From the NCBI RefSeq assembly GCF_018613875.1, contig NZ_JAGGPJ010000017.1:103267-167266 (forward strand): a stretch of DNA of 64,000 nt. Direction: 5' to 3'. Below are positions 24,046 through 33,085 of the stretch, one piece after another. Origin of the DNA: Arthrobacter sp. ISL-28. GTDB lineage: Bacteria; Actinomycetota; Actinomycetes; Actinomycetales; Micrococcaceae. The notes under the pieces are model-generated. The model had not been told where the DNA came from, did no database searches, and saw nothing but the letters and a program-made list of their open reading frames with translations. The translations under genes were made by a program, and so were the position numbers. Numbering within the stretch: position 1 is the first letter of the stretch; each line of letters opens with the position of its first letter.

Positions 24046-25458
24046 ATGCCAACGACGACGAAGCTGCAGCTCTGGGAACTCCGGGCCGAATTCGCCCTGC
24101 GCCTGGCCACGCTTTACGGCAACGAGGTTCCGGCCTACAACACCCTCGTGGACGTCTCCCGCGAGGTCAACGAGGACTTCATCCGCAAAAACGGCCAAGA
24201 CGCTGAACGCCTGGGAAGCATCCAACGCGTCACCGCCGAACGGCATGGAGCCATCCGCGTCGGATCAGCCCGGGAACTGGCCCAGGTGGCCCGCGTCTTC
24301 GCAGCCTTCGGGATGTATCCGGTCGGTTTCTACGACCTCCGTGACGCGTCCAAAAGCTCGGTTCCCGTGGTGTCTACGGCCTTCCGCCCAGTCGATTCCG
24401 ATGAGCTGGCCAGGAACCCGTTCAGGGTATTCACCTCGATGCTGGCACATGACGACAGGCGATTCTTCGATGAGGAGACCGAAAAGCAGCTCGAGGCCTT
24501 CATCGGCGCCCGAACACTGTTCAGCGAAGAGCTGCTCTCGCTGGCGGATAAGGCCAGCGCCGATCAAGAACTGGAGCAGGAGGAGGCAGCACGCCTCCTG
24601 GATCTTGCGACTGCCGCCTTCGAGCTGTCCCAGGAACCCGTGGAGCACGACTGGTACTTCAAGCTTGAAAAGATTTCCGCAGTCGCCGCCGACATCGGCG
24701 GCGTCCCCTCGACACACATTAACCACCTCACTCCGCGCGTGCTCGACATTGATGACCTCTACGCCCGGATGCAGGCCCGCGGCATCGCGATGATCGATGA
24801 GATCCAGGGCCCGCCGAACTGGGAAGGACCCGATGTCCTGCTCCGGCAAACGTCCTTCCGCGCCCTCGCCGAGGAGCGCAGCTTCCGCCAGGCGGACGGC
24901 GAAGTCCGTCCGGGATCCCTCCGGGTCCGCTTCGGCGAAGTCGAACAGCGCGGCATCGCCCTGACCGAACGCGGGCGGGACATCTACGACAGGATGGTGG
25001 CCGAAGTCGACAGCCGGCTGGCGGCAGCACCGGCCGGGACCACCCGCGTCGAGATCGCCGAGCAGGTGTGGCGGAAGCACCTTCCGAGGACGGAGCAGGA
25101 ACTTGCCCTGAAGGGGCTCGCTTACTTTACGTACCGGGTCAGCGGACCGGGCCAGGCGCCCCGACAGAGCGCCGCGTCCCTGCCTGAGCTCGTCGGCGCC
25201 GGGGTCCTTGTCCCCGAACCCATCGTCTACGAAGACTTCCTGCCGCGTTCGGCAGCCGGGATCTTCCAGTCAAACCTCACGGATGACGGTTCCCGCGACG
25301 ACGAACAGCTCGGCACCCGCTATGACATCGACCGGCTCTCCGAAGTTCTGGGCACCAGGATCTTCGACCCCAACGAGCTGTATACGGCACAGCAGAACGC
25401 CTCGATAGATGCAGCCGCACAGCAACTCGGTATCACCATCACAGACCGCCCCTCCTAA
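24046..25458 (+). CDS. hglS: 2-oxoadipate dioxygenase/decarboxylase (HglS, DUF1338 family)
   Basis: A 470-residue protein from ATG 24046 (AAAGGA upstream). It matches the YdcJ/HglS family, Fe(II) enzymes related to the VOC fold that turn 2-oxoadipate plus O2 into D-2-hydroxyglutarate and CO2. Likely metal ligands are H67 (TAERHGAIRVG), H224 (or H227) in STHINHLTPR and E300 in FGEVEQRG. R71 is placed to bind the substrate carboxylate. It sits between the FAD oxidoreductase and amaB-like genes, exactly where a lysine-catabolic route would need it. Family call is strong; activity is inferred from context and conserved residues. Confidence 0.87.
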   Translation: MPTTTKLQLWELRAEFALRLATLYGNEVPAYNTLVDVSREVNEDFIRKNGQDAERLGSIQRVTAERHGAIRVGSARELAQVARVFAAFGMYPVGFYDLRDASKSSVPVVSTAFRPVDSDELARNPFRVFTSMLAHDDRRFFDEETEKQLEAFIGARTLFSEELLSLADKASADQELEQEEAARLLDLATAAFELSQEPVEHDWYFKLEKISAVAADIGGVPSTHINHLTPRVLDIDDLYARMQARGIAMIDEIQGPPNWEGPDVLLRQTSFRALAEERSFRQADGEVRPGSLRVRFGEVEQRGIALTERGRDIYDRMVAEVDSRLAAAPAGTTRVEIAEQVWRKHLPRTEQELALKGLAYFTYRVSGPGQAPRQSAASLPELVGAGVLVPEPIVYEDFLPRSAAGIFQSNLTDDGSRDDEQLGTRYDIDRLSEVLGTRIFDPNELYTAQQNASIDAAAQQLGITITDRPS

Positions 25459-25502
25459 TACCAACCGCACACGTACCGCCAAGACTCCCAAGAAAGGCAA
25501 TC

Positions 25503-27041
25503 ATGACCACTCTTACGTCCACCATCCCTGCCACTGCAGAAATCACCGAAGAGGTCCGCAAGAGCCTCCAGGCCATCGGCGTGGATCCCGCATCGCTGGA
25601 CGGCACCCGGGCAACCCGGACCCCCATCACCGGCGAAGTCATCCTCCACACCAAGGTCCACAGCGGCGAAGAAATCGACGCAGCCATCACCGAGGCCGCG
25701 GAAGCCTTCAAGACCTGGCGCAACGTCCCGGCACCGGTCCGCGGTGCGTTGGTCAAGCGCTGGGGTGAGCTGCTGACCGAGCACAAAGACGATATCGCCA
25801 CCCTCATCACCGCCGAAGTGGGCAAGATCCGCTCCGAAGCCCTGGGCGAAGTCCAGGAAATGATCGACATCGCAGACCTCGCCGTCGGCCAGTCCCGCCA
25901 GCTGTACGGCAAGACCATGCCCTCTGAGCGCCCGGGCCACCGCCTGGCCGAGACCTGGCACCCGCTCGGCGTGGTCGGCATCATCTCCGCCTTTAACTTC
26001 CCGGTCGCTGTCTATGCCTGGAACACCGCACTGGCCCTTGTTGCCGGAGACACCGTGGTGTGGAAGCCCGCCGATGCCACCCGGCTCTCGGCGCTCGCCG
26101 TGGACGCGCTCCTCGCCCGGGCGGTCAAGGACGTCGGAGCGCCTGAGGGTATCCACCACCTGCTCCTGACGGACCGCGTCGGCGGGCAGAAACTGGTCGA
26201 AGACCCGCGTGTCGCCTTGGTCTCGGCCACCGGCTCTGTGCGCATGGGCCAGGAGATCTCTCCCGTGGTCGCCAAGCGCTTCGGCCGGGTGCTGCTGGAA
26301 CTCGGCGGCAACAACGGCGCCATCGTGGCCCCATCCGCAGACCTGGATCTGGCGCTGCGCGGCATCGTCTTCGCCGCCGCAGGCACCGCCGGCCAGCGCT
26401 GCACCTCGCTGCGCCGCCTCATCGTGCACTCGTCAATCGCCGATACGCTCGTCAGCCGGATCGTCGAGGCATACCGCACACTGAACATCGGCAGCCCCAC
26501 GCAGGAAGAAACCCTGGTGGGCCCGCTGATCAACGCCACCAGCTTCAAGGCCCAGCAGGACGCCCTGATCCAGGCCGTGGCTGAGGGCGGCGAGGTCGTT
26601 TACGGCGGGAACCGTGTGCTGGCCGAGGACCAGCCCGGCGCCTACTACGTCGAACCTGCCGTCGTGCGCATGCCTGCGCAGACCGCCGTCGTGCATGACG
26701 AGACCTTCGCCCCCATCCTGTACGTCATGACGTATGAAACCCTGGAGGAGGCCATCGAAATCCACAACAGCGTTCCGCAGGGGCTGTCCTCGGCGATCTT
26801 CACCCAGGACCAGACCGAGGCCGAGCGGTTCCTTTCGGCCAGCGGGTCCGACTGCGGCATCGCCAACGTCAACATCGGCACCTCAGGCGCCGAAATCGGC
26901 GGCGCCTTCGGCGGCGAAAAGGAAACCGGCGGCGGACGCGAATCCGGCTCCGACTCCTGGAAGGTCTACATGCGCCAGGCCACCAACACCATCAACTACT
27001 CCGGCGAACTGCCGCTCGCCCAAGGCGTGAAGTTCCTCTAG
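25503..27041 (+). CDS. amaB: Aldehyde dehydrogenase, ALDH7/AmaB type (2-aminoadipate-semialdehyde dehydrogenase)
   Basis: A 512-residue ALDH. AGKTMPSERPGHR-like and WHPLGVVGIISAFNFPVAVYA segments are typical of ALDH7 (antiquitin/AmaB). LELGGNNGAIV carries the general-base Glu and GQRCTSLRR the nucleophilic Cys, followed by the late NVNIGTSGAEIGGAFGGEK motif. AmaB oxidises 2-aminoadipate 6-semialdehyde (in equilibrium with piperideine-6-carboxylate) to 2-aminoadipate. Ribosome site AAGAAAGG precedes ATG 25503. Operon context with hglS supports the role. Confidence 0.85.
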   Translation: MTTLTSTIPATAEITEEVRKSLQAIGVDPASLDGTRATRTPITGEVILHTKVHSGEEIDAAITEAAEAFKTWRNVPAPVRGALVKRWGELLTEHKDDIATLITAEVGKIRSEALGEVQEMIDIADLAVGQSRQLYGKTMPSERPGHRLAETWHPLGVVGIISAFNFPVAVYAWNTALALVAGDTVVWKPADATRLSALAVDALLARAVKDVGAPEGIHHLLLTDRVGGQKLVEDPRVALVSATGSVRMGQEISPVVAKRFGRVLLELGGNNGAIVAPSADLDLALRGIVFAAAGTAGQRCTSLRRLIVHSSIADTLVSRIVEAYRTLNIGSPTQEETLVGPLINATSFKAQQDALIQAVAEGGEVVYGGNRVLAEDQPGAYYVEPAVVRMPAQTAVVHDETFAPILYVMTYETLEEAIEIHNSVPQGLSSAIFTQDQTEAERFLSASGSDCGIANVNIGTSGAEIGGAFGGEKETGGGRESGSDSWKVYMRQATNTINYSGELPLAQGVKFL

Positions 27042-27078
27042 CCAACGCCCCGCAGGCGCAACGGCGGAAGGAACAGCC

Positions 27079-27186
27079 TTGAACGCATGCACAGAACTCC
27101 AGCCGGCTTTCCGGCCGGAACAGTTCCGTGACCCGTCGGACTGCGCAGGCGACTGCTATTACTGCACAGGCCCGGAAACCGACTGA
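27079..27186 (+). CDS. Small Cys-rich reading frame (35 aa, CX3CX2C)
   Basis: TTG start with GGAAGGA 6 nt upstream, 37 bp after amaB, ending at TGA 27184-27186. The product contains C22, C26 and C29 as DCAGDCYYCTG, a CX3CX2C spacing otherwise known from 4Fe-4S radical-SAM sites, plus one Cys near the N-terminus. The frame ends 10 nt before a perfect terminator hairpin, so it is either the last gene of the operon or a leader peptide of an attenuator before the next gene. No family was recognised. Confidence 0.45.
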   Translation: MNACTELQPAFRPEQFRDPSDCAGDCYYCTGPETD

Positions 27187-27196
27187 GAAGAACACT

Positions 27197-27230
27197 GCGG
27201 TGGCCGCCTCCGGGCGGCCACCGCTTTTTT
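27197..27230 (+). terminator. Rho-independent terminator after the amaB operon
   Basis: GCGGTGGCCGCC - TCCG - GGCGGCCACCGC followed by six T: a perfect 12-bp stem with a 4-nt loop. It closes the FAD oxidoreductase-hglS-amaB transcript 50 bp before the GTG of the next flavoprotein gene, so read-through could be regulated. Confidence 0.92.
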
Positions 27231-27279
27231 GCTTTGACGGCGGGCAAGGGCAGACCCACCAGACAAAGGAAAGACCAAA

Positions 27280-28629
27280 GTGAATACAATCAAGGAGCTG
27301 ACGGAAGGGCTCGAGGGCAGGATCCTGACCGACCCCTACCAGCTGCTGCACTACAGTTCCGACGCCTCTCGCGCAGTACCCGAGGGGCTGCCTCTGGCCG
27401 TCCTCGCAGCACGCAGCACAGAGGAAGTGGCGGCGGGAGTCCGCTGGGCGGCAAGGAATAATGTCCACGTGTCAGTCCGCGGCGCCGGAACCGGGCTGGC
27501 CGGCGGGGCCGTCGCCTATCCCCAGGGCCTTGTCATATCTCTCGCCGAGATGGACAAGATCCTCAGCATTGATCCCGGTAATAGGCTCGCTGAGGTCCAG
27601 GCGGGCGTCATCACGGCCGACATCGACGCTGCCGCAGCCGAACACGGGCTCATGTACGCCCCCGACCCCGCCAGCTACCGCCAGTCAACGATCGGTGGGA
27701 ACATCGCCACCAACGCCGGCGGGCTCCGTTGTGTGAAGTACGGCGTGACCACCGACAGTGTCGCGGGTCTGGAAGTTGTACTGGCCGACGGCGAGATCAT
27801 CCGCACCGGGTCCAAGACCCGGAAGAACGTGGTCGGGTACGACCTCACCAGCCTGTTCGTCGGTTCGGAAGGAACGCTGGGCATCGTCACCTCGGCCATC
27901 GTCAGGCTCAAGCCCCGTCCCGCCGGCACTGCCGTCACTTTCCGCGCGACGTTCCCTACCGTCGCGGCCGCCGGACGTGCTGTTACCAGCATGATGAACA
28001 GCCCTGTGGTTCCCGATGTCATGGAACTGATGGACCGGGCCAGTGTGGAGATCGTCGAAAAGTTTCACCCGACCGGGCTCTCGACCGACGGGGCGGCCAT
28101 TCTCGTCGGGCAGTTCATTTCACTGACGTCAGAACAAGACGCTGAGTTTGCTGCACGGCTCTGCGAGGAGGCAGGCGCCACCAACGTGGAGCAGGCGGAG
28201 GGCGACGTGCTCCTCGAAGCACGCCGCGTGTCCGGCAAGGCACTCGACGCCAGGGGTCTGCGTGCCTCCTGCGACGTCGCCGTGCCGATCGCCCGGCTGG
28301 GCGACATGTTTGAAGCGCTGGAGAGGATCAGTGCGGAGGAGAACGTGGCCATACCGACGTTTGCCCATGCCGGCGACGGGAACCTCCACCCGTCCGTTGT
28401 GATCACGGATGAGTCGGCCGAGGCCTACGCGGAAGCGGAACGGATACTGGACCTCATCACCGACCAGGCACTGCGGTTGGGCGGCACCATCAGCGGCGAG
28501 CACGGCGTGGGGTCGCTCAAATTCGGGTCCCTGACAAAGCAGCTGGATCCCGCCTCACATGCGGCGCACCTGCGGATCAAGAAGGCTTTCGACCCGCAGG
28601 GAATCCTCACCCCGGGCCGCGGCGTATAG
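27280..28629 (+). CDS. FAD-binding oxidase, D-2-hydroxyglutarate dehydrogenase-like (GlcD family)
   Basis: A 449-residue protein from GTG 27280 (AAGGAAAG upstream). The VAO/PCMH FAD domain reads VSVRGAGTGLAGGAVAYPQG and DPASYRQSTIGGNIATNAGG, then VVGYDLTSLFVGSEGTLGIV. The C-terminal oxidase cap ends with AIPTFAHAGDGNLHPSVVI and LGGTISGEHGVGSLK. The family includes glycolate oxidase GlcD, D-lactate and D-2-hydroxyglutarate dehydrogenases. In this locus D-2-hydroxyglutarate, the HglS product, is the logical substrate, giving 2-oxoglutarate. Glycolate or D-lactate remain possible on sequence alone. Confidence 0.83.
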   Translation: MNTIKELTEGLEGRILTDPYQLLHYSSDASRAVPEGLPLAVLAARSTEEVAAGVRWAARNNVHVSVRGAGTGLAGGAVAYPQGLVISLAEMDKILSIDPGNRLAEVQAGVITADIDAAAAEHGLMYAPDPASYRQSTIGGNIATNAGGLRCVKYGVTTDSVAGLEVVLADGEIIRTGSKTRKNVVGYDLTSLFVGSEGTLGIVTSAIVRLKPRPAGTAVTFRATFPTVAAAGRAVTSMMNSPVVPDVMELMDRASVEIVEKFHPTGLSTDGAAILVGQFISLTSEQDAEFAARLCEEAGATNVEQAEGDVLLEARRVSGKALDARGLRASCDVAVPIARLGDMFEALERISAEENVAIPTFAHAGDGNLHPSVVITDESAEAYAEAERILDLITDQALRLGGTISGEHGVGSLKFGSLTKQLDPASHAAHLRIKKAFDPQGILTPGRGV

Positions 28630-28646
28630 CCCGCTCGCACACGCAC

Positions 28647-28680
28647 GAAGAGGCGGTCCCCCTGCGGGGACCGCCTCTTC
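28647..28680. terminator. Bidirectional terminator hairpin
   Basis: GAAGAGGCGGTCCCC - CTGC - GGGGACCGCCTCTTC is a perfect 15-bp inverted repeat between the convergent ends of the GlcD-like gene and the ABC binding-protein gene. The stem is flanked by GAAGA/TCTTC, so U-rich tracts appear in both directions. Confidence 0.88.
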
Positions 28681-28694
28681 TGTTGCCGCTCGCC

Positions 28695-29534
28695 TTACTT
28701 GATCAGGCGCGCCTCGCCGGTTTCTGCTGCTGAGGCGTCCAGGCCGTTGGCCTTCAGGATCTCCGCGAGCTTGCCGTTTTCACGCAGTGTTTTGAGATCA
28801 GCGTTCAACGCTGCGAGCAGTTCAGTGTTCTTCTGCGGCACGGGGATGGCTATCTGGGCCGCTTCCTTGGATGCCGCTATCGCTTCGTGGGGCTTGATGA
28901 CCGCGACCTTGAAGTCGCCCTTCTTGTTGAACTGTGCGGAGCCGTAGCTGTCGATGCCGATGTCGATGCGGCCGGCAGCGAGGTCCTGGTTCATGTTCAG
29001 CGTGGTCGGATAGACCCTCAGGGAATCCCCGAGGAGCTTCTTCATGTCGTCCACCCACAGGTAGCCGTCTACCGTGCCCACGGTCTTGCCCTTGAGCTGC
29101 TCGGCGTCGTCAAGCCCGTCCTTGGAGATGATGGCCATCTGGTCCGTGTAGATCGGTTCGGTGAGGCCCACGATCTCCGCCCGGGCGGCTGTGCGGTACC
29201 ACGCTGCAATCGAGACGTCGGCGCGGCCTGCCTGCACGGTGGGGATGTTCGCTGCGGTCGCGACCGACTTCGCCGACACTGTCAGGCACTCCATCTCGGC
29301 GATGGCATTGACGATGTCGCCGTCGACACCAGTCACCTTGCTTCCCTGGAGCTTGGAGAAAGGGGGAAGGTCGTACAGGACCACCGAGAGCTTGCCCTGT
29401 GCGACAGTGGGGAAAGTGTGGGCGGGCTTGCAGTCCGCACTCGGGGCGCCACTGGCGGCGGCCCCGCAGCCGGTCAGGGCGGTGGCGGCGGCAACGGTCA
29501 GTACAGTGACGACGGCGGCTTTCTGGATTTTCAT
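28695..29534 (-). CDS. Amino-acid ABC transporter substrate-binding lipoprotein
   Basis: A 279-residue protein. ATG 29534 has AAGGAGAG 5-6 nt upstream. Lipoprotein signal: basic start, hydrophobic run, lipobox ALTGC with Cys23. The mature part is a family-3 solute-binding protein: KLSVVLYDLPPFSKLQGSKV, GVDGDIVNAIAEM, QAGRADVSIAAW, LKGKTVGTVDGYLW. Last gene of a four-gene minus-strand transporter operon (ATPase, two permeases, binding protein). The locus suggests lysine, pipecolate or a related amino acid as ligand; specificity cannot be read. Confidence 0.88.
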   Translation of the reverse strand: MKIQKAAVVTVLTVAAATALTGCGAAASGAPSADCKPAHTFPTVAQGKLSVVLYDLPPFSKLQGSKVTGVDGDIVNAIAEMECLTVSAKSVATAANIPTVQAGRADVSIAAWYRTAARAEIVGLTEPIYTDQMAIISKDGLDDAEQLKGKTVGTVDGYLWVDDMKKLLGDSLRVYPTTLNMNQDLAAGRIDIGIDSYGSAQFNKKGDFKVAVIKPHEAIAASKEAAQIAIPVPQKNTELLAALNADLKTLRENGKLAEILKANGLDASAAETGEARLIK

Positions 29535-29559
29535 GGTTTCTCTCCTTGAGGTGGGGAAC

Positions 29560-30213
29560 TTAGAGGTGGCGGGCAAGGCGTTTTTCCGCCCTGCAGGTGA
29601 GCCAGCTAGCCGGAATGGTAATGGCGGCGTACATCAGACCGGCAAGAACCAGCACGCTGAGGTAGTTGAAGGTGGTGGAACCGATGGAATACGCCTGGCT
29701 GAGCAGTTCCGGCAGCGCCACCGTGTAAGCCAGGGACGTGGCCTGGAAGATCAGGATGGCGAAACCGATGAGGGACGGAATGGCAACCCGAAAGCCCTGG
29801 GGAATGACGATGAACCGGAGTGTGTCGCCCCGGCTCATGCCCAGTGCGCCTGCTGCTTCCACTTCACCCTGCGGCACGGACTGCAGACCGCCGCGCAGGA
29901 TTTCGCTGGTGTATGCGGCCGTGGTGGCTGCCAAAGCAACCACACTCGCCCCTATCGAGGACAGGGTGAGGCCACTGGCGGGGAGGCCGAAGTAGAAGAT
30001 CTGAAGGACCACCAGGGCCGGGGTGCCGCGCCCTATCTCAACGATGCCGATGATGAGGGTTCTCACGAGTTTCTTCTTGCTGCCGGCACCGATGGCCAGC
30101 AGCAGCCCGCCGGGAACACCGATGAGCAGGCTTAGCAGTGCCACCTGGACGCTGACGCCCAGGCCGGCCAGCAGCCCGGGCAGGAAGGAAGGCCAGTCGT
30201 TGAGGATGTTCAT
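29560..30213 (-). CDS. Polar amino-acid ABC transporter permease
   Basis: A 217-residue HisM/GlnP-type permease with about five membrane helices. LLAGLGVSVQVALLSLLIGVP is the first helix, and the EAA loop is visible as GEVEAAGALGMSRGDTLRFIV with the following IPQGFRVAIPS. It overlaps the upstream permease by 4 bp (ATGA), showing translational coupling. It pairs with the second permease to form the heterodimeric channel. Confidence 0.88.
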   Translation of the reverse strand: MNILNDWPSFLPGLLAGLGVSVQVALLSLLIGVPGGLLLAIGAGSKKKLVRTLIIGIVEIGRGTPALVVLQIFYFGLPASGLTLSSIGASVVALAATTAAYTSEILRGGLQSVPQGEVEAAGALGMSRGDTLRFIVIPQGFRVAIPSLIGFAILIFQATSLAYTVALPELLSQAYSIGSTTFNYLSVLVLAGLMYAAITIPASWLTCRAEKRLARHL

Positions 30214-30848
30214 CGGGCTACTTTCTGCCGCAGTCGGGCGTCCAGCGCCCGGGTGGCCCAGGCGCAGGGGATGGTCATGATGACGTACACCAGGGCTGCC
30301 AGGAAGAACGGTCCGAGTGCGTCTGAGCTTTGGCGGGACTGGTCGTTGGCGAAGTACACGATTTCGGAGACGCCGATGGTGTAGGCCACGGATGAATCTT
30401 TGAGCAGGCCGATGGCGTAGCTTGCCGCGGCCGGAATGGAGACCCGGAAGACCTGGGGCCCGATGATGACCGTGAGAACGGACGGCCTGCCCATGCCCAG
30501 GGCTTCACCCGCTTCCCACTGCCCGTGCGTGATGGCGGAGAGTCCGCCCCGGTAAATTTCGGCCATGTAGGCGCAGGAGATCAGTCCGAGGCCAGTGATC
30601 GCGGATGTGAGCGGATCGAGCATGGGCAGCGCCGTGCCGAGGCCGAAGTAGATGATGAACAGCCAGACGATGGGCGGGATGCCGCGCAGGATTTCGATCA
30701 GGGAGACGGCGATGAAGCTGACCCCGGGGATTTTGGAACGCCGGCCCAAGGCCAGTGGGATTCCTCCGAGGGCGCCGATGCCCAGGGCGGCTACCGTCAG
30801 CCCGATGGTCATCGGGACGCCTTGGAGAATAATGAGGAAAATGTCCAT
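30210..30848 (-). CDS. Polar amino-acid ABC transporter permease
   Basis: A 212-residue permease of the same HisMQ family: ILQGVPMTIGLTVAALGIGAL forms helix 1, and the EAA loop reads GQWEAGEALGMGRPSVLTVII followed by GPQVFRVSIPAA. It begins 6 bp after the ATPase stop codon and overlaps the next permease start. Two non-identical permeases plus one ATPase and one lipoprotein give a complete PAAT-type importer. Confidence 0.88.
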   Translation of the reverse strand: MDIFLIILQGVPMTIGLTVAALGIGALGGIPLALGRRSKIPGVSFIAVSLIEILRGIPPIVWLFIIYFGLGTALPMLDPLTSAITGLGLISCAYMAEIYRGGLSAITHGQWEAGEALGMGRPSVLTVIIGPQVFRVSIPAAASYAIGLLKDSSVAYTIGVSEIVYFANDQSRQSSDALGPFFLAALVYVIMTIPCAWATRALDARLRQKVAR

Positions 30849-30854
30849 GCTGCC

Positions 30855-31637
30855 TCAGCGCTCCAGGACGGCGCGGAGGAACTCGCGCGTGCGCGGCTGC
30901 ACGGGGTTGGTGAAGATCCGCTCAGGATCCCCTTCTTCGATGATTGACCCGTTCGCCATGACCACCAGATGGTCGCAAACATCCCGCGCGAACTGCATTT
31001 CGTGGGTCACCACCACCATGGTCATGCCCTCCGCGGCCAGCTCCTTCATGACGGCCAGGACTTCGAGTCCCACTTCGGGGTCAAGGGCAGACGTGGGCTC
31101 ATCAAAGAGCATCACCCTCGGGTCCAGGGCCAGCGCCCGGGCGATCGCGATGCGCTGCTGCTGTCCACCGGAGCAGCGGGACGGGTACTGTTTCGCTTTG
31201 TCCGCGAGCCCCACACGCTCCAGCAGCTTCATGGAGCGGGCGTCCGCTTCCTTGCGCGGACGCCCCAGAACGCGCTCCTGGGCGATGCTGACGTTGCGCA
31301 GGACGTTCAGGTGCGGGAAGAGGTTGAATGACTGGAACACCATCCCTACGTTCCTGCGCAGTGCGGCCAGGTCCTTCGCAGTGAAGTTGGTGCCGGCATC
31401 AATCTGGCTGCCTTCCACCGTGATGCACCCGGTGTCCGGGCGTTCCAGCAGGTTGATGCACCGGAGCAGCGTGCTCTTGCCTGCGCCACTGGGCCCGATC
31501 ATGGCGGTGACTTCACCCTCCCGGACGGACAGCGAGACGTTGTTCAGGACGGTGTGGTCGCCGTATTTCTTGGCAACGGAATCAAGCTGTATGGCCATGG
31601 GTTTCGTCAGGGGTTTTTGCTGCATATGTGGCGGCAT
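30855..31637 (-). CDS. Polar amino-acid ABC transporter ATP-binding protein
   Basis: A 260-residue ATPase with Walker [15 protein letters not shown]-loop [14 protein letters not shown], signature [16 protein letters not shown], Walker [15 protein letters not shown] and switch His in [10 protein letters not shown]. The start is ambiguous: ATG 31637 has TAGGAG 10 nt upstream, ATG 31598 (MAIQLDSV) better matches family length, and the frame is open further upstream. First gene of the transporter operon, divergent from a LysR gene across 340 bp. Confidence 0.9.
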   Translation of the reverse strand: MPPHMQQKPLTKPMAIQLDSVAKKYGDHTVLNNVSLSVREGEVTAMIGPSGAGKSTLLRCINLLERPDTGCITVEGSQIDAGTNFTAKDLAALRRNVGMVFQSFNLFPHLNVLRNVSIAQERVLGRPRKEADARSMKLLERVGLADKAKQYPSRCSGGQQQRIAIARALALDPRVMLFDEPTSALDPEVGLEVLAVMKELAAEGMTMVVVTHEMQFARDVCDHLVVMANGSIIEEGDPERIFTNPVQPRTREFLRAVLER

Positions 31638-31977
31638 TCTGGCTGTGCTCCTATGGGTTGACGCAAGGAATGCGTAGGGCAGGGCTGTTGGGTGGTGCCG
31701 GGTGCTGCGGCCGACAGTTGCCCGACTTATCTGCATGACTATGCCGGAGCGGTTAGGCCAGCGGAAGGTTCCCAGAATGACCGATCGTGGTCCTAGGGCA
31801 AGCAAAACTTTCGCTGGCGTAGAGAGGTGCGCCGCAGCCGCGCCATCGCATGGAATCCCCCGAAATCAGAGCGACCACAGCTGAGGTGCCGGATGTAAAC
31901 ACCACGATTCCAAGCCGCTGTGTGACGTTCACGGCCACATCTTTGCGGCTGGCACAACCATGGGGTTAGCTGGCCGT
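31638..31977. other. 340-bp divergent promoter region between the ABC operon and a LysR gene
   Basis: No gene is seen. It contains a short perfect inverted repeat, GCAT-GACT-ATGC (31733-31744), and must hold the promoters of both divergent units. Open frames crossing it are extensions of the ATPase frame without ribosome sites. Confidence 0.5.
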
Positions 31978-32901
31978 ATGCTCAATCCCCTGCACCTGAG
32001 GACTCTCATCGTTGTTCTGAGGACCGGCTCATTCGCAGAGGCCGCACGCCGGCTCGGATACACCGGCTCCGCCGTCTCGCAACAAATGGCCGCCCTGGAG
32101 CGATCAGTGAAGATGGCGCTGTTCGAGAGGGACGCCCACGGGATCAGGGCCACGCCCGCTGCAGGGTTTCTGGCCGAGAAAGCGCAGGACGTGCTCACGG
32201 CGTTTGGCGCCTTCGAAGACGAAGTCCGCGCCATGTCTGAAGGCCACGCCGGCCGCGTCCGCCTGGGCAGCTTCCCCACCGCCAGCCAGAAGCTGCTTCC
32301 GCTCGCCCTTTCCGCCTTCGTCCAAGCACACGAAAACGTCAAGATCGAACTCGACGAAGGCGAGCCCGACAAGCTCGTCCCCCTGCTCCTGGACCGCGAT
32401 CTGGATCTCGCACTCGTCTACCACTATGACCTTGTTCCCCACCCCTGGCCCCGGGCCCTCAAGTCCGCTGCGCTCCTGAGCGAGGAGCTGATGCTGCTCC
32501 TGCCAAGGGGCCACCGCGTGGAGGGGCAAGAGATATCCCTGGCCGGGCTCGACGACGAGTCATGGGTTTCCACGGGAGAACGGACCCCCGGTGCCCGCTC
32601 TCTTCGGCGCGCCTGCGCGGCAGCCGGGTTCGAACCTGAGATCCACTTCCGCAGTGACGACTATGACGTCATCAGAGGCTTCGTCCGGTCGGGCTTGGGG
32701 ATCGCCGTGATCCCCGCATTGGCCCACGTCCCGTCGGACGACATCTCCACCGCCCGCATCACCGACCTCCATGTTCGCCGGCATGTCCTGGCTCTCTATC
32801 CCCCTACTGCCGTGAACCCGGCAGTAGAAGGCGCCGTGGCCGCCTTCAGAACAGCGGCGGCGGCGGCGGCACAGCAAACTCCCGGAGTGGCACCCGGTTA
32901 G
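31978..32901 (+). CDS. LysR-family transcriptional regulator
   Basis: A 307-residue protein starting MLNPLHLRTLIVVLRTGSF. The helix-turn-helix spans FAEAARRLGYTGSAVSQQMAA, followed by the effector domain (RVRLGSFPTASQKLLPL, DLDLALVYHYDL, GLGIAVIPALAHV). The alternative ATG 31960 adds six residues. It is divergent from the amino-acid ABC operon and is its likely regulator. It is distinct from the LysR at 21757, so the catabolic and transport halves may be controlled separately. The C-terminus is Ala-rich. Confidence 0.9.
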   Translation: MLNPLHLRTLIVVLRTGSFAEAARRLGYTGSAVSQQMAALERSVKMALFERDAHGIRATPAAGFLAEKAQDVLTAFGAFEDEVRAMSEGHAGRVRLGSFPTASQKLLPLALSAFVQAHENVKIELDEGEPDKLVPLLLDRDLDLALVYHYDLVPHPWPRALKSAALLSEELMLLLPRGHRVEGQEISLAGLDDESWVSTGERTPGARSLRRACAAAGFEPEIHFRSDDYDVIRGFVRSGLGIAVIPALAHVPSDDISTARITDLHVRRHVLALYPPTAVNPAVEGAVAAFRTAAAAAAQQTPGVAPG

Positions 32902-33085
32902 CGCCGCCGTCGTAATTCCCCTTCAGTCGCCGGTGACCACCCCCGCAACTGCCATCCGTCGAGCAGAGCAAGAAGTCCTTATGCCGCCTGCAGCAACTGT
33001 GGCACTGGGGCTATGGCATCCGCAGTGGCCCGCACTGCAAGCTGGCTAGTAATTGCTAATGCTTGGAGAGAGGGACGGATCTACT

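Noticed and set aside
25455..26429. 324-codon minus-strand frame opposite the amaB-like gene
   Set aside because: Fully antisense to a well-supported ALDH, with Gly/His/Asp-rich low-complexity translation.
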